From Selaginella moellendorffii (lineage: Eukaryota; Streptophyta; Lycopodiopsida; Selaginellales; Selaginellaceae): DNA of 64,000 bases. The stretch lies in assembly GCF_000143415.4 (NCBI RefSeq), contig NW_003314314.1, forward strand, positions 865,443 through 929,442, in the 5' to 3' direction. Position 1 is the first letter of the stretch. Each line of letters starts with the position of its first letter. The translations under genes were made by a program, and so were the position numbers. This document shows, in pieces, positions 37,450-49,514 of the stretch. Under the pieces are notes generated by a model. That model saw only the letters and a list, made by a program, of their open reading frames with translations, searched no databases and was not told the DNA's origin.

Positions 37450-38212
37450 CTCACCGCGGGACGGCATGGAAATCAAGGCGAGGATCTTCGAGACAGATGT
37501 TTCTGATGGTACCGTTATTGTTGACATGCACGGGAAGCTCCAGATAATGGATCTGGCCACCGCGGCTTTTGGCTGGATCAAAGAGAGGAATGCTGTCTCC
37601 TTGACTGCTATGTTCCCAGAATTTGCCCGGAATGGTTATTACAGAGACGCTCTCGAGTTCCTCCATGGATTTGGAGGGAGGCAAGCCAAATGGCGTGACA
37701 TTTATTGTCTTTCTGGAAGCCTGCGCCGGTCTCGGGGATAGAATCTGCCGTAAAATTCTTCACTCCCGAAACCGAGGGAATGAAGCTTGATTTCTTCGTC
37801 AGAAATGGTGGTCTCGGCTTATGCGCTGGATGCTTATGCGGGCGACAGCACAGGGAGTCTTTTGGGAGCTCGACCTCGAAAAACACGAGCGCCTTCGAGA
37901 CGTCCTCAAGTTTGACCATGGCTAGAAGCCTCCACTCTCGGATCCTTGCCAGTGGAACGCGTGAGCGTGATCGTGGTCGTGACCACTTACAGAAACTCTC
38001 AGCCTCGCGAGATCCACGTTCAATGGCCTGTGCTGGAACACGATGATCTCCGCCTACGTGCAGCACGGCAACGCCAGGAAGGGCTCAAGCTCTTCAACGA
38101 GCTCAAGCAAGCCGGGGAGCGGCCAAACAGCATCACTTTGAGCGGCTGCATGATCGATCTGCTGGGAGGAGCTGAGGGATTGGAGGAGGCTGAGAGAGAG
38201 GCTGCTCCATGA
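37450..38212 (+). pseudogene. Decayed PPR gene, copy 3
   Basis: This is the best preserved of the PPR remnants together with copy 4: KLQIMDLATAAFGWIKERN, AMFPEFARNGYYRDALEF, then FNELKQAGERPNSITL and MIDLLGGAEGLEEAE. Frame changes still separate the pieces. Conserved sequence continues to about 38750, where the unit joins the gene-fragment block. Confidence 0.75.
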
Positions 38213-38889
38213 AACGCAATGTCCTCTCCTGATCATGAACGTCGTCTCTGTGAACTTCAATCACCAAGTCCTGGATAAAACCAGGGCATGGCATTTCGTA
38301 GTTCGATATAAGCTGCGGCAAATCCCCGTCACTTGAGCAGGTGGTTGTGGAAACTCCCCTGGACAACGAGCAGAGCTGGAGATTTAGCTCCCGCCGATTT
38401 TTCATGCGGTGGAAGATTAGACTTTGTTCACAACTTCTCACTATCAACGCCATGAAAGGCTTCTCGTTTGCAAAGCAGGCGATTGGGTTGCCAAGGAGTG
38501 AGATTCCAGAGCTCCTCACGGCAAAGAGATGGAAGACCCCGTGTTCTTCGCGGTCAACTGCTGTGAAAGCTGGAAACTATGACTCTTAGTACGCTTTCTC
38601 ATGACATGAAGAGTTGCCACCTCATAGATCCACGTTGGCTAAAGTTGACGAAGAACTAGAAGGCAACGATATATCAGAGCCACATTGTCCACACGACGCT
38701 TCCGCTATGTTTTGACACTTTCGAGACTGTCATGTTCAGGACGGCCTCCAAGCTACCTCTGCGTGACGACAAAAAATTACCCCACCTGGAGAAGCTGCTG
38801 CAAGATGGTGAACCGATGAAGACTCGTGTCTCTCCACGTGGACTAGCCACGTGGCACAGGGCCACTCTCAACAAACTCGTCCACGCTTC

Positions 38890-39227
38890 GGCAGCCTCGC
38901 AGCATATCAATACTACGTCGCTGCGGGGGCAGCGATCGATTGTCATAGTCCGAGTCCGACCCCAAGCGCGTCTGGAGCACTACCATCGTCATCGGTAAGT
39001 TCCACAAGCTCTTTCTCGTTCAGTTCCTGCTCGTACCGCTGCTCCTCATCTCGGCTCCCGGAATTGTCCTGAGCACCACCACCACCGCTGGAAAGCACAT
39101 CGGTGTCAATCGGCTGTGCTTCGTCCTCTCCAGCAGCAGCCACCTCGGAGAATCTAGACAAGGGCGGCGCCGCATCAGATTTCCTGCCGTCGTCAAGGTC
39201 CCAAACAATGGGAGAGTACTTCCCCAT
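38890..39227 (-). pseudogene. CDKG/PITSLRE-kinase N-terminal fragment, copy 1
   Basis: The minus strand encodes an acidic N-terminal segment starting MGKYSPIVWDLDDGRKSDAA and ending in a D/E-rich region. The longer copy at 45720-46173 continues into a cyclin-dependent-kinase lobe with the PITSLRE-type sequence, which identifies the fragment. Here it is cut off just after the position matching SLDML. It has no kinase domain. Confidence 0.6.
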
Positions 39228-39714
39228 CGTCGCCCTCTACGTCCCTGTAATCCGTGGCAATGTAGGCCCTGAGTCCATTAGCTCGCTCGGGCTCGGTCCA
39301 CTCACGAGCCCTAAACCACAGAGAAGTAAAATATTTACCCTTTGTTGGTCTAATCATTATTGCATTTTATGTTTCTCGATTCTTTATGAGGAAAGATCGA
39401 TTTGAAGGTACTTAAAACGTTTTCTTCCATCGCTAAACCCTAGAAACCTCAAGCAATATAAAAAAAAGCCCTTTAATGGATATGGTCTAAAGAATTCCAG
39501 AAAGATCTTTTCGTTTCTTAGTACCACACTTGATGATTTCACGTGAAACGAATATACTCGCTTTTCTTTGCTTCTTTGTTTTGCGTATCCCCGTTCTTCG
39601 TCGCGGATGTTCTATACCGAAAAAAAAGCAAGAAAACCACAAGAGAATCAACTCAATAACATTGACGTGTTACAAGCCAGCACTTCCAAGAAATGTACCT
39701 CCCACGTCGCTGCC

Positions 39715-40025
39715 ATGAAAGCCAGTCCCCCGTCCCACAGAAGAACTCTAAACAAATCCCTCCACCAAAAAGCTGTCTAGCCCGCTGTGGATGAGCTCGA
39801 AACCATCCAAACAAAGCGACCGTGCCTGAATCCGGTGCCGCTGCACGTTTTCGCGCACGGTGCTGGGGCTCCATCCTCATCCGGCTGCATGATCAAGTTT
39901 GTCTCTCCGAATCTTGGTTTAATCCTCTTTTCTTTTCTTTTTTTATTTCTTCCGGCAAGATGGAAGAGCCTGTTGGCAACGGCGACCCAACGCCGTGGAT
40001 GTGATATCCCTGTGGGTCTTCTTTC
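39715..40025 (+). pseudogene. Tex30/KANL3-like alpha/beta-hydrolase fragment, copy 1
   Basis: A first-exon-like stretch contains VFAHGAGAPSSSGCMIK, the N-terminal signature of Tex30/KANL3-type hydrolases. A short intron-like gap follows and then a frameshifted version of the next exon. An in-frame TAG interrupts the 5' part, and copy 2 shares that stop. Only the first ~100 codons exist. Confidence 0.6.
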
Positions 40026-40136
40026 TTGGAAGATCTTGTGAGCTTTCTAGTTACATGTAATTATATAGGAAGCGCATTTTTTGGAACTAAAATCCATTCA
40101 AGATCGAGAATTTGAGAGCATGTAACTAAATCGTTG

Positions 40137-40260
40137 TTATTGTAAAATTCTAGACTCGGAGACGCTCCGAGTGAGAGAACGAGCTGCTGCTTGGCATTCT
40201 TCTCCTCGCAAGCTACCTGGCCTGTGCTCAAGCATCGGACGACATACGAAACTCGTAGCT
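40137..40260 (+). pseudogene. Germin-like protein signal-peptide fragment
   Basis: Translation gives LLLGILLLASYLACAQASDD, a hydrophobic signal peptide of the type that starts germin-like cupins. The start codon is lost. The assignment rests on its similarity to the longer fragment at 44541-44916. Confidence 0.4.
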
Positions 40261-40514
40261 TGTCTAACGCTACAAAAACAATTACCTTTAAAGCAAAATT
40301 TTAAAAAAAAACATTTGGCATGATTGATGCCACTTTGTACGACGTGCACCGTAGGGTTGCGTTGCTATCAGAGTTGGCATCTGATTTCATGTTTAAAGTC
40401 AAGCAGCATGCCAAGCCACTGACTCATCTTTGCTAACCACTTCCAAATTGTCATTTGGATGTTGATTCATCAACGACATTTGTTGTAATTTCTGAGGGTA
40501 TTCCATTGGAAGTT

Positions 40515-43500
40515 ATGGGGGAGCCAAAGCAGGCCCGGATAGATGACTACAAGGATTTGAGAAGCATTTTCTCTGAGATGTGGAGCCATGGGGTGTCGAG
40601 TGTGAGGGAGCTGAAGGAACAGAGATACAGAGCAGCAAAATTCAATTTAAGAGACTTCAAAGGGTTGCGCGAGCTGCTGCTGCAGGAGGACAACAGTCTA
40701 GAGCACGTAATCATGAGGGAGAAGGGCTACCACAAAGTGGGGGGGTTTCTAGAAGCAGCTGTGTCCAAGCTGAGCAGCCTTGCCATTTATGGAGACAAAT
40801 TTCGCGAGGGGGTGTTTCGCAGCTTGGATGAAGCTATTGCTGCTGTCAAGCACAAGGGGATGCCAATCAAGCTCAAGACGCTTCTTCTATGTTACTGTGA
40901 CGTAGATTTAGATGCTTTAGCAGGATCAACACTTCCAAAGTATTTAGAACGTCTGGAGCTTTATAATTGCCATTGCTCGCCCAACCTGGAGAAGCTGCTG
41001 CAAGATCCAGCCTGCAAGATCTGGGAGCTGTCCCTGGATAAGAATGAATACTTGACCCCTGCCCTCTTCCAGCCTCGAACAAGTCTACAGAAGCTTACGC
41101 TGGTCGACATCCCAAATGATCAGGCGCTACTCAGCCAAATCTGTGGATCAATAGAGGGCCTTGGAATTTCAAATGAGCCCAACCCTGCGCAGATCTCCCT
41201 GCTGGAAGATTGCATAAACAACAATGCCAAGTCCAAGCTCTGGTTCCTGGAGTTCACATCATTCCATTTCTCTTTATCTATCGTGCAGCTCGTGGGCCAG
41301 CTGCTGAAGAGCCCATATTGCAAGCTTGAAAGTCTCTCCTTGTTACCTGGGGTGAGTTGTTGTTTCAACATTGATATTGACACCGATTTTCTTAAGCAGA
41401 AGGAAAGCCTCTCCTCACCTAGTCATCAAGATGCGATTCTCAGCAATTTGGAGGCCAACTACAGCAGCCGGATCCAGAGACTGCGCATTGGCGGGGAATG
41501 GGCTTCCATACTGTTGGAGGACAGATGGTTGAAGGTGAAGTACCGGAATGCTCTATTTCAGAAGAGCCCCGTTCTTGCACAAAGCGCTCTAGAAAACCCT
41601 CCAGTCACACCATCAACTGCCAAGCTGTTCATGTGCGGCCACACTGCCTCGGGCAAGACCACCATCTCCACCAATCTGGTCCGCCCCTATGCAGCCCTCT
41701 GGCAGTGTGTGAAGCCGCCATGTCAGGATCATGCATCAACAGTGGGAATTGAGAGGAGGACTCTCAGATTTGGAGAGAGGAAGAAACTCCTGATTTACGA
41801 TCTGGGAGGCCAGGAGGTCTACCACGCTTTTCATCACTATTTCCTCAGGGGCAGCGACAAAGATCTCTTCATGGTGGTGTGCAAGGTTGGAGGTCGTGGA
41901 GGTAAGATGAAAACAGAGCTCCAATACTGGCTTCGCTTCATAGCGGCCCACCAAACTGCAGCACCAGCTAGGAAACCCACCATTTTCTTAGTACTCAACA
42001 TCTTTGTTCGTCATGACCGTTTCTTGGTAGAAGCTCGAGCAGCTGCGACGTCACTGTTACTCAAGTATAAGGACAGGCTAGACTTTGTTCAGGGCCAACG
42101 TGGTGATCACTATTTCGAGTTAAATGGGTTGAATGCTCGTCAGGTACAGGAGGAACTGAAGCCCAGGCTGGCGATAGCAGTGGGCGAAATGATAAATGAG
42201 GTTCCCGTGATTCCCTGGACTTGTGATGAGGTTATCAGAGGGCGGGCTTCATCCTCACCATGGTATCATATCCACACACGGGCACAAACAATTGTCCAGC
42301 AGAGGGTGGTCGACCTACATGAGATGTCGAAGGCTTGGTTCCAGGGGGAGAAAGAAGATGAGGCACTTGCTGCACAATACACATTCATCTGCCTACATGA
42401 CATGGGAGAAGCTGTCTACTTTGGGGCAGATGACACATATCAAAACACGGATCCAAACGACAAGGAAGCTGCATTGATTGTCAACAATGCTGTTCTAGAC
42501 ATGCCATGGTTTCTCCATACAGTGTTAGGAATTTTCATTCCTAAGCAAGACAGAAACGATACGATGAAGTGGGGGGAACCCAAGTGGTCTACTGAGGAAG
42601 CAGTAGAAGCTCTCAGAACACATGGAGAGACTTCAGAGGGCAACATCTATTTCTTGCTCAAGCTGCTCTGTGAGATGGGGGTTTTGATTCCTGATGGCAT
42701 GAGGAGCTGGGACATAAGGTGGTCAGAGCCACGAAATCGGCCAGAACACCTCATTGTGCCTGCATTATTGCGTGATGAGTTCACTGGGTGGATTGAAAGG
42801 GAGCAAACATATGATTGTTGGGGTCGGAGATTGCAAGCAGACGACACTATCAAGGGCTTCGTTCTTCTCCCATCAGGTAATTATGCTCTTGACTGCTGGG
42901 ATTGAGATTAAACATTGATGTCTGTATGTTTGTTGGTTGCAAGCAGGAGTTTTTGCAGTTATTCAAGCCAAGGTGAAGGAGATGTGTGACAGATGGGGCC
43001 ATGGAAGTAAGCTTGGTGCTGGTTGGGTTTCCTTCCAAGAGGATCTCATTCAAGTTCTGGTGACTATTGGTGGGGATTATAAGCATTGGACAGATCGGCA
43101 ATGGGTGGATATTATGTTGATGGTGCCCAAGGAGGAAAAGAGGGGACTCAAAGGGGAGCAGTTCATGAATGAGATACGGATTGTGTAGTCAAGGAAACTA
43201 ACAGGGCCTGTCCTTTCATCAAGCTTGAAGAGCATGTTCTGAATCCAGGGAAGGTAAGACAATTTGGAAAAGCATCAGGACAACAGAGGTCATGCGATGA
43301 AAACAACAAGAGCTCTTGGGCATTGCAAGAGGTTAAACAGATGGTAGCTAGGGAGGGCTTTGATTATCACTTTACCTGGGGTTTTGGTGACTCCACAAGT
43401 GCCTTGGAACTCTTAATGCCAAGTGAAGTCAACGAGATCATTCAGCCACATAAGCGTTCTGTTGAAGAGGTTGTCACAGAATACAACCAGCACATAGTGC

Positions 43501-44262
43501 CAGTGTATCAAAGCCAGCAGCAACAGCTTGTGCAGGTCGAGATCCCAAAGTTTGAAAGTGATGACATGAGTAACCTTGCCAACTTTTGCTATCAATTACA
43601 CAAGCATCAAATGCAGGGGATGCAGATATATATGGAGGACTTTAAGGTCTCCATAACAGATATCAAAAAATCTTTACAGAAGCTTCAAAAGGGCCTGAAG
43701 GACACAGAAAACGTATTGATCAAGAGCTGCTCATCACTGTTGGAATCCATTAAGCTGGAGTGTCCAAAACTCCCACACCTTACAATGGAGTCAAATCTGT
43801 CGCTAAAATATTCAACTGATTGGGAAACGAGCAAATATTAGCTACTTATGTGAGCATCCAAGCGGCTGTCACCCAGTTGATTTGAAGAAGTACCCAGGAG
43901 TACCAATCACTATCCCAAATCAATGGTTCAAAAAGTATAGCAACATCTTCGTCCCAGCCATCACAATGTGTTTCACCCTTGCAAAGCTTGGTAAAGTGGC
44001 ATTGCCTGAGGGAGGGGAGCTGGTCAGCACCTTGATTGAGCTTAGTGCAAATGGCTTGAAGGCTACAATCGACTCTTGCTTTGAAGGTGATCTCAATAAC
44101 AGGTTGCAACCTGCATCAGAAGATGACATTGTGGAGTTGTTTGAGTATGTGAAAAAGAATTCACCTGAACGATATGGTGAGGACCGAATCTTGATGATGA
44201 AGAAGTGCTTTGGACTCATCAAAAGTCCAAGTGGCTGGGTTTGTGAAGATCACTATTATTGA
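40515..44262 (+). CDS. ROCO-family LRR-GTPase, TORNADO1-like, C-terminus frameshifted
   Basis: The first exon (40515-42876) encodes about 787 aa. It has leucine-rich repeats (about residues 60-350), then a Roc GTPase with P-loop GHTASGKTT and switch II DLGGQE, then a COR domain. After a 73-bp intron it continues from 42950. The plant relative is TORNADO1, a plasma-membrane-linked developmental regulator. Downstream, continued coding is clear but the frame shifts near 43178 (one base missing) and again near 43830, so the last ~350 aa need two corrections. This is either decay or sequence error. A TTG-initiated extension to 40455 is open, but the first in-frame ATG is 40515. A 5' exon may exist. 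Confidence 0.78.
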
Positions 44263-44540
44263 AGAAGAAGGGCACAGGCTTAGTAAAACTACTAAAATGA
44301 AGAAGCGGTGAAGTGAAGGAATTGAAAAAAAATAAAAGAAAGCAGCGGTTATCCACTTAATATATTGTATGTCGAAAGCTCATCTGCTGTCCAGGGAACT
44401 TAGAGATCAAACCTTAAGACCTCTCTCCACACCATCGGACACTCCAAAGTTTCCACAAAGCAACGGTGCAACGCAGGAGTCCTACGATTCAGCCCCTGGG
44501 CACGCATGAGCGCACCATGTAAGTAAAAAATTCTCATTGA

Positions 44541-44916
44541 AAATTCTAGACTAGGGAAAGAGCTTTCTCAGTGTGCTGCTGTTTGGCCATTCTTCTCCTC
44601 CAGCCTCCTGGCCTGTGCTCCAGGATCAGACGAGGATCCTTATGCGTACGGAGCTCCTCTTTGTCCAGAGGGGTGATCCAGGCCGGGAACATGTTCGTGT
44701 TGGGTCATGTTTCCTCGTGTCGTCCACTTCCAGCTCAACGTTGGGAAGGAGGAAGCTGTGGGGATCGCCACGTTTAACAGCCAGAATCCGGGGACTTCGA
44801 GGTTGCAAAGGCGGTCTTTGCTTCCAGGGCGGACGTGAGCGACGATGTAATTACCAAGGCGTTCCAAGTCTCGGATCCCGAGCTTGTGAGCGAGCCCAGG
44901 AAACTCATCAAGTAGA
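44541..44916 (+). pseudogene. Germin-like protein (cupin) fragment
   Basis: In shifting frames it reads SLLACAPGSDEDPYA (signal-peptide end), then TELLFVQRG, then AGNMFV, then FPRVVHFQLNVGK, ATFNSQNPGT, and finally a C-terminus DDVITKAFQV. These are the ordered blocks of a germin-like oxalate oxidase/SOD-type cupin; HFQLN includes one metal-ligand histidine. A large central part, including the first metal-binding HxH motif, is missing, so it is dead. Confidence 0.7.
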
Positions 44917-45039
44917 CTTAAAGGAACTTTCCTTCTTAGGAGTGATCTTAGATATGATTGTCTGGAAACAAAAACATTCACAAACAGAAGTACCTGTGTT
45001 AAAACGCTCTCACCTAAGCAGCAAAGCTTGCTTCAGGAT

Positions 45040-45650
45040 TGGAAGCTGGGCCGTGTTGCAAACAACGAATAAAATATGCAGAATCTTTCAAGGCTACCTT
45101 TGCTTTAGCACAGACGTAGAAGCCACGGCCAAGATTGGGACCAGCCTTCGTAACTGTTCTCACGACACAAGGCTCACCGTGTCCCTTGCACAATGGAAGA
45201 TTTCGCTCTGCCCATGCACTGCGACCTCTGTGCAGCTCATCTTGTCAGAAGATTCATGCCTTTGATAGCAAAACCCTGTCAATCTGCTTTGTGACAGCCT
45301 CTGTAATTTCCTGCAGCCCGTTTCCTGTGTAAAAGCGGGCTTGGAAACATTTTGGCTTGTATCAGGCTCGGTGTTAGCTGTTGTTCTCTCGTTGAGCTTT
45401 CTGAAAATGGAAACTACACCAGTCAGCACGAGGGGTTGTCAGAAACGTCCTTCGCTATAAGAAGTTACTCACTGATACTTTGCTGACGACCGCAAAGCTC
45501 AGGCATAAATAGAGCAGCCAGTTGTGGAGCTTCATGTGGTGGAATGGAAGGTAATGCTTAAGCTGCAGAATAGCAGGAGCGTGATCTGAACCATCCAGTT
45601 TCAAGCTTCTTCCACCACTCCATCTGCCATGGAGAAACATCAACACTGGC
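45040..45650 (-). pseudogene. APE2-like AP-endonuclease C-terminal fragment with GRF zinc finger
   Basis: The minus strand encodes the end of an exonuclease-endonuclease-phosphatase fold with the catalytic GSDHAP motif (about 45600-45580), a low-complexity linker, then a GRF-type zinc finger (PLCKGHGEPCVVRTV, GRGFYVCAKAK; about 45200-45115). This pairing is specific to APE2-type DNA repair nucleases. Intron boundaries look retained. The catalytic N-terminus is absent and the fragment abuts a kinase fragment. Confidence 0.7.
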
Positions 45651-45719
45651 AACAACTAGTCTGTCTTTTTGCGTACCTCGGAAGGGTGTCCAGCTTTGCA
45701 CGCTTAAACTCGAGAAGAA

Positions 45720-46173
45720 TGTCACAACCACCACTTCCTTGACATCCACGATCAATGGATGGTGAAACGAGAGAAGAACGTTGATTTCCCGTAGAGAAGT
45801 CATGGGGAATCCTTCTCTCTCGTGGACCATCTTCACTCTCTTGAGCGCCACAATCTCTCCACTCTGCAGCATATCAAGACTACGTAGCTGCGGGGGGTCC
45901 GACCCCGAGCGCGTCTGGAGCACTACCATCGTCGTTGCTAAGTTCCACAAGCTCTTTCTCGTTCAGTTCCTGCTCGTACCGCTGCTCCTCATCTCGGCTC
46001 CCGGAATTGTCCTGAGCACCACCACCACCACCGCTGCAAAGCACATCGGTGTCAATCGGCTGTGTTTCATCCTCTCCAGCAGCAGCCGCCTCGGAGAAGC
46101 TAGACAAGGGCGACGCCGCATCAGATTTCCTGCCGTCGTCAAGGTCCCAGACAATGGGAGAGTACTTCCCCAT
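45720..46173 (-). pseudogene. CDKG/PITSLRE-kinase fragment, copy 2
   Basis: The minus strand starts MGKYSPIVWDLDDGRKSDAA. After an acidic region and a frame change it gives [12 protein letters not shown] (with the VAVK-type lysine), then [20 protein letters not shown], the PITSLRE-class cyclin-binding helix, then DVKEVVV. The glycine loop and everything after the N lobe are missing. The full-length family controls splicing and the cell cycle. Confidence 0.7.
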
Positions 46174-46707
46174 CGTCGCCCTCTACGTCCCTGGAATCCG
46201 TGGCAATGTAGGCCCTGAGTCCATTAGCTCGCTCGGGCGGGAGCATGAGAGCTAGCGCATTTGGAGCTTACCGGCGAGCGCCATTCGCTCCACTCCAGAG
46301 CCACGAGCCCTAAAACACAGAGAAAACATTATTTCTCGATTCTTTGGGAAAGAAAGTTCTCGTCTATCGACGACGAGGATTTGAAGGTACTTAAAACGTT
46401 TTCTTCCATCGGGTGAGCCATCACTAAACCCTAGAAACCCTCTAAACCTCGAGCAATATAAAAAAAAGCCCTTTAATGGATATGGTCTAAAGAATTTCCA
46501 GAAAGATCTTTTCGTTTCTCCTACGGCATAGTACCACACTCGATGATTTCACGTGAAACGAATATACTCTCTTTGCTTTGTTTTGCGTATCCCCGTTCTT
46601 CGTCGCGGATGTTCTAAACCGAAAAAAAAGAAAGAAAACCACGAGAGAATCAAGTCAATAACATTGACGTGTTCTCTTCCAGGAAATGTACCTCCCAAGT
46701 CGCTGCC

Positions 46708-47012
46708 ATGAAAGCCAGTCCCCCGTACCGCAAAAAAACTCTAAGCAAATCCCTCCACCAAAAAGCTGTCTAGCCCGCTGTGGATGAGCTCGAAACCATC
46801 CAAACAAAGCGACCGCGCCTGAATCCGGTGCCGCCGCACGGCGCTGGGGTTCCATCCTCATCCGACTGCATGATCAGGTTTGTCTCTCCGGATCTTGCTT
46901 TAATCCTCTTTTCTTTTCTTTTCTTTTTTCTTTCTTCTGGCAAGATGGAAGAACCTGTTGGCAACAGCGACCAACGCCGTGGATGTGATAACATTCGACT
47001 ATCCCTGTGGGT
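46708..47012 (+). pseudogene. Tex30/KANL3-like alpha/beta-hydrolase fragment, copy 2
   Basis: Exon 1 (46708-46877) ends in HGAGVPSSSDCMIR. A 67-bp GT-AG intron follows, then exon 2 from 46945 reads WKNLLATATNAVDVITFDYP. The intron is retained in situ, so the fragment was copied as DNA. The TAG in exon 1 is shared with copy 1. Confidence 0.68.
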
Positions 47013-47199
47013 CTTCTTTCTTATTATTTTTCTTCTTTCTTGGAAGATCTTGTTAGTTTTCTAGTTAAATGACATACTCTGTTTCCCCTAAATCATTTTA
47101 TCCATGTAAATATATAGGAGGCGCATTTTTGCGGACTAAAATCCATTCAAGATCGAGAATTTGAGAGCATGTAATTAAATCGTTGTTATTGTAAAATTC

Positions 47200-47300
47200 T
47201 AGACTCGGAGACGCTCCGAGTGAGAGAACGAGCTGCTGCTTGGCATTCTTACCTGGCCTGTGCTCAACCATCGGACGACATACGAAACTTGTACAGCTTG
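47200..47300 (+). pseudogene. Germin-like signal-peptide fragment, copy 2
   Basis: This is a shortened copy of 40137-40260, with a deletion inside the signal peptide. Confidence 0.35.
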
Positions 47301-47566
47301 TCTAACGCGTGTGCTTTGCTAATTGCCTACAAAAACAATTACCTTTACAAAGCAAAAGCAAAAGAAAAAGAAAAAGATTTGGCATGATTGATGCCACTTT
47401 GTACAACGTGCACCGTAGGTCAGAGTTGGCATCTGATTTCATGTTTAAAGCCAAGCAACATGCCAAGCCTCTGACTCATCTTTGCTAGCCACTTCCAAGT
47501 TGTCATTTGGATGTTGATTCATCAACGACATTTGTTGTAATTTCTGAGGGTATTCCATTGGAAGTT

Positions 47567-48540
47567 ATGGGGGAGCCAAAGCAGGCCCGGATAGATGATT
47601 ACGAGGATTTGCCAAGCATTCGCTTGGAGATGTGCAACCATGAGGTGTTGACTGTGGAGCTGAAGGAACAGAGATATAGAGCAGCAAAATTCGCTTCAGA
47701 AAACATCAAAGGCTTGCGCGAGCTGCTGCTGCAGGTGGACAACACTCTGGAGCACGTAATCCTGTGTAGCAATGGCTACCACAAAGTGGAGGGGTTTCTA
47801 GAAGCAGCTGTGTCCAAGCTAAGCAGCCTTGGCCTTTTCTGGAGAAAAATTTGGCGCGTGGCTGAGTCGCAGATTGGATCATGAAGTGATTCTCAGCTTG
47901 GATGATGCTATTGCTGCTGCCAAGCACAAGCGGATGCCAATCAAGCTCAAGACGCTTTTTCTATATCACTGTGACGTAGATTTAAATGCTTTAGCAGGAT
48001 CAATCAACACTTCGAAAGTATTTAGAACGTCTGGAGCTTTATAATTGCCCTTGCTCGCCCAACCTGGAGAAGCTGCTGCAAGATCCAGCCTGCAAGATCT
48101 GGGAGCTGTCCCTCACTAAGAATGAATACTTGACCCCTGCCCTCTTCCAGCCTCGAACAAGTCTACGGAAGCTAACGCTGGACAACATCCCAAATGATCA
48201 GGCGCTACTCAGCCAAATCTGCGGATCAATAGAAGGCCTTGGAGTTTAGCCATGAGGAGATCTCCCTGCTGGCAGATTGCATAAACAACAATGCCAAGTC
48301 CAAGCTCTGGTTCCTGACATTTGGATTTATCTTTCGCGCAGCTCGTGGGCCAGCTGCTGAAGAGCCCATATTGCAAGCTTGAAAGTTTCTCCTTGTTACC
48401 TGGGGTAAAGGTGAGTGGTTTTTTCAACATGCTCGTCTTGATATTGACACTGATTTTCTTAAGCAGAATGAAAGCCTCTCCCCGCGTGAGTACCAGGAGT
48501 ATCAAGATGCGATTCTCAGCAGTTTGAACAACAGAGACCT
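47567..48540 (+). pseudogene. Truncated ROCO LRR region, copy 2
   Basis: It matches 40515-41450 of the ROCO gene: GEPKQARIDDY at the start, then LRR blocks. Frameshifts (about 47870, 48010) and stops break it. It ends abruptly at about 48540, where BAHD sequence begins, before the GTPase domain. Confidence 0.8.
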
Positions 48541-48548
48541 CATGATTA

Positions 48549-48728
48549 CTTGGTAGTTCGTTCTACTTCGAGGACTTTGGATTTGGAAAGCCGGTTGGAA
48601 TGACGCTGGTTCGTCCTTCTGAGGATAGCAGGCTATACTATTTCCCAGGGAAGGAGGAAGGTGATGTGGTAGCATATGTTGGGCTCACAAGTCACGCGAT
48701 GAGAAAGCTTAGTTTTCCACAGGTTTGA
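48549..48728 (+). pseudogene. BAHD acyltransferase 3'-end fragment, copy 4
   Basis: It encodes only the last ~58 residues (DFGFGKPVGMTLV to SFPQV, then stop). It joins the ROCO fragment directly. Its variants (SEDSRLYY) place it nearer copy 3. Confidence 0.85.
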
Positions 48729-48749
48729 AACAATATAAAGTTGTCTCTT

Positions 48750-49514
48750 TGCCCTTCACCGCGGGACGTGGAAATCAAGGCGAGGATCTTCGAGACAGAT
48801 GTTTCTGATGGTACCGTTATTGTTGACATGCACGGGAAGCTCCAGATAATGGATCGGGCCACCGCGGCTTTTGGCTGGATCAAAGAGAGGAATGCTGTCT
48901 CCTTGACTGCTATGTTCCCAGAATTTGCCCGGAATGGGCATTACAGAGACGCTCTCGAGTTCCTCCATGGATTTGGAGGGAGTCAAGCCAAATGGCGTGA
49001 CATTTATTGTCTTTCTGGAAGCCTGCGCCGGTCTCGGGGATAGAATCTGCCGTAAAATTCTTCACTCCCGAAACCGAGGGAATGGAGCTTGATTTCTTCG
49101 TCAGAAATGGTGGTCTCGGCTTATGCGCTGGAGGCTTATGCGGGCGACAGCACAGGGAGTCTTTTGGGAGCTCGATCTCGAAAAACACGAGCGCCTTCGA
49201 GACGTCCTCAAGTTTGGCCATGGCTAGAAGCCTCCACTCTCGGATCCTTGCCAGTGGAACGCGTGAGCGTGATCGTGGTCGTGACCACTTACAGAAACTC
49301 TCAGCCTCGCGAGATCCACGTTCAATGGCCTGTGCTGAAACACGATGATCTCCGCCTACGTGCAGCACGGCAACGCCAGGAAGGGCTCAAGCTCTTCAAC
49401 GAGCTCAAGCAAGCCGGGGAGCGGCCAAACAGCATCACTTTGAGCGGCTGCATGATCGATCTGCTGGGAGGAGCTGAGGGATTGGAGGAGGCTGAGAGAG
49501 AGGCTGCTCCATGA
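48750..49514 (+). pseudogene. Decayed PPR gene, copy 4
   Basis: It is almost identical to copy 3 (37450-38212), including AFGWIKERN and MIDLLGGAEGLEEAE, and is broken by the same frame changes. Conserved sequence runs on to about 50080. Confidence 0.75.

Noticed and set aside
40455-40514. N-terminal extension of the ROCO frame from TTG
   Set aside because: TTG is not a normal plant start; the first in-frame ATG is 40515. The extension may be part of an unseen 5' exon.
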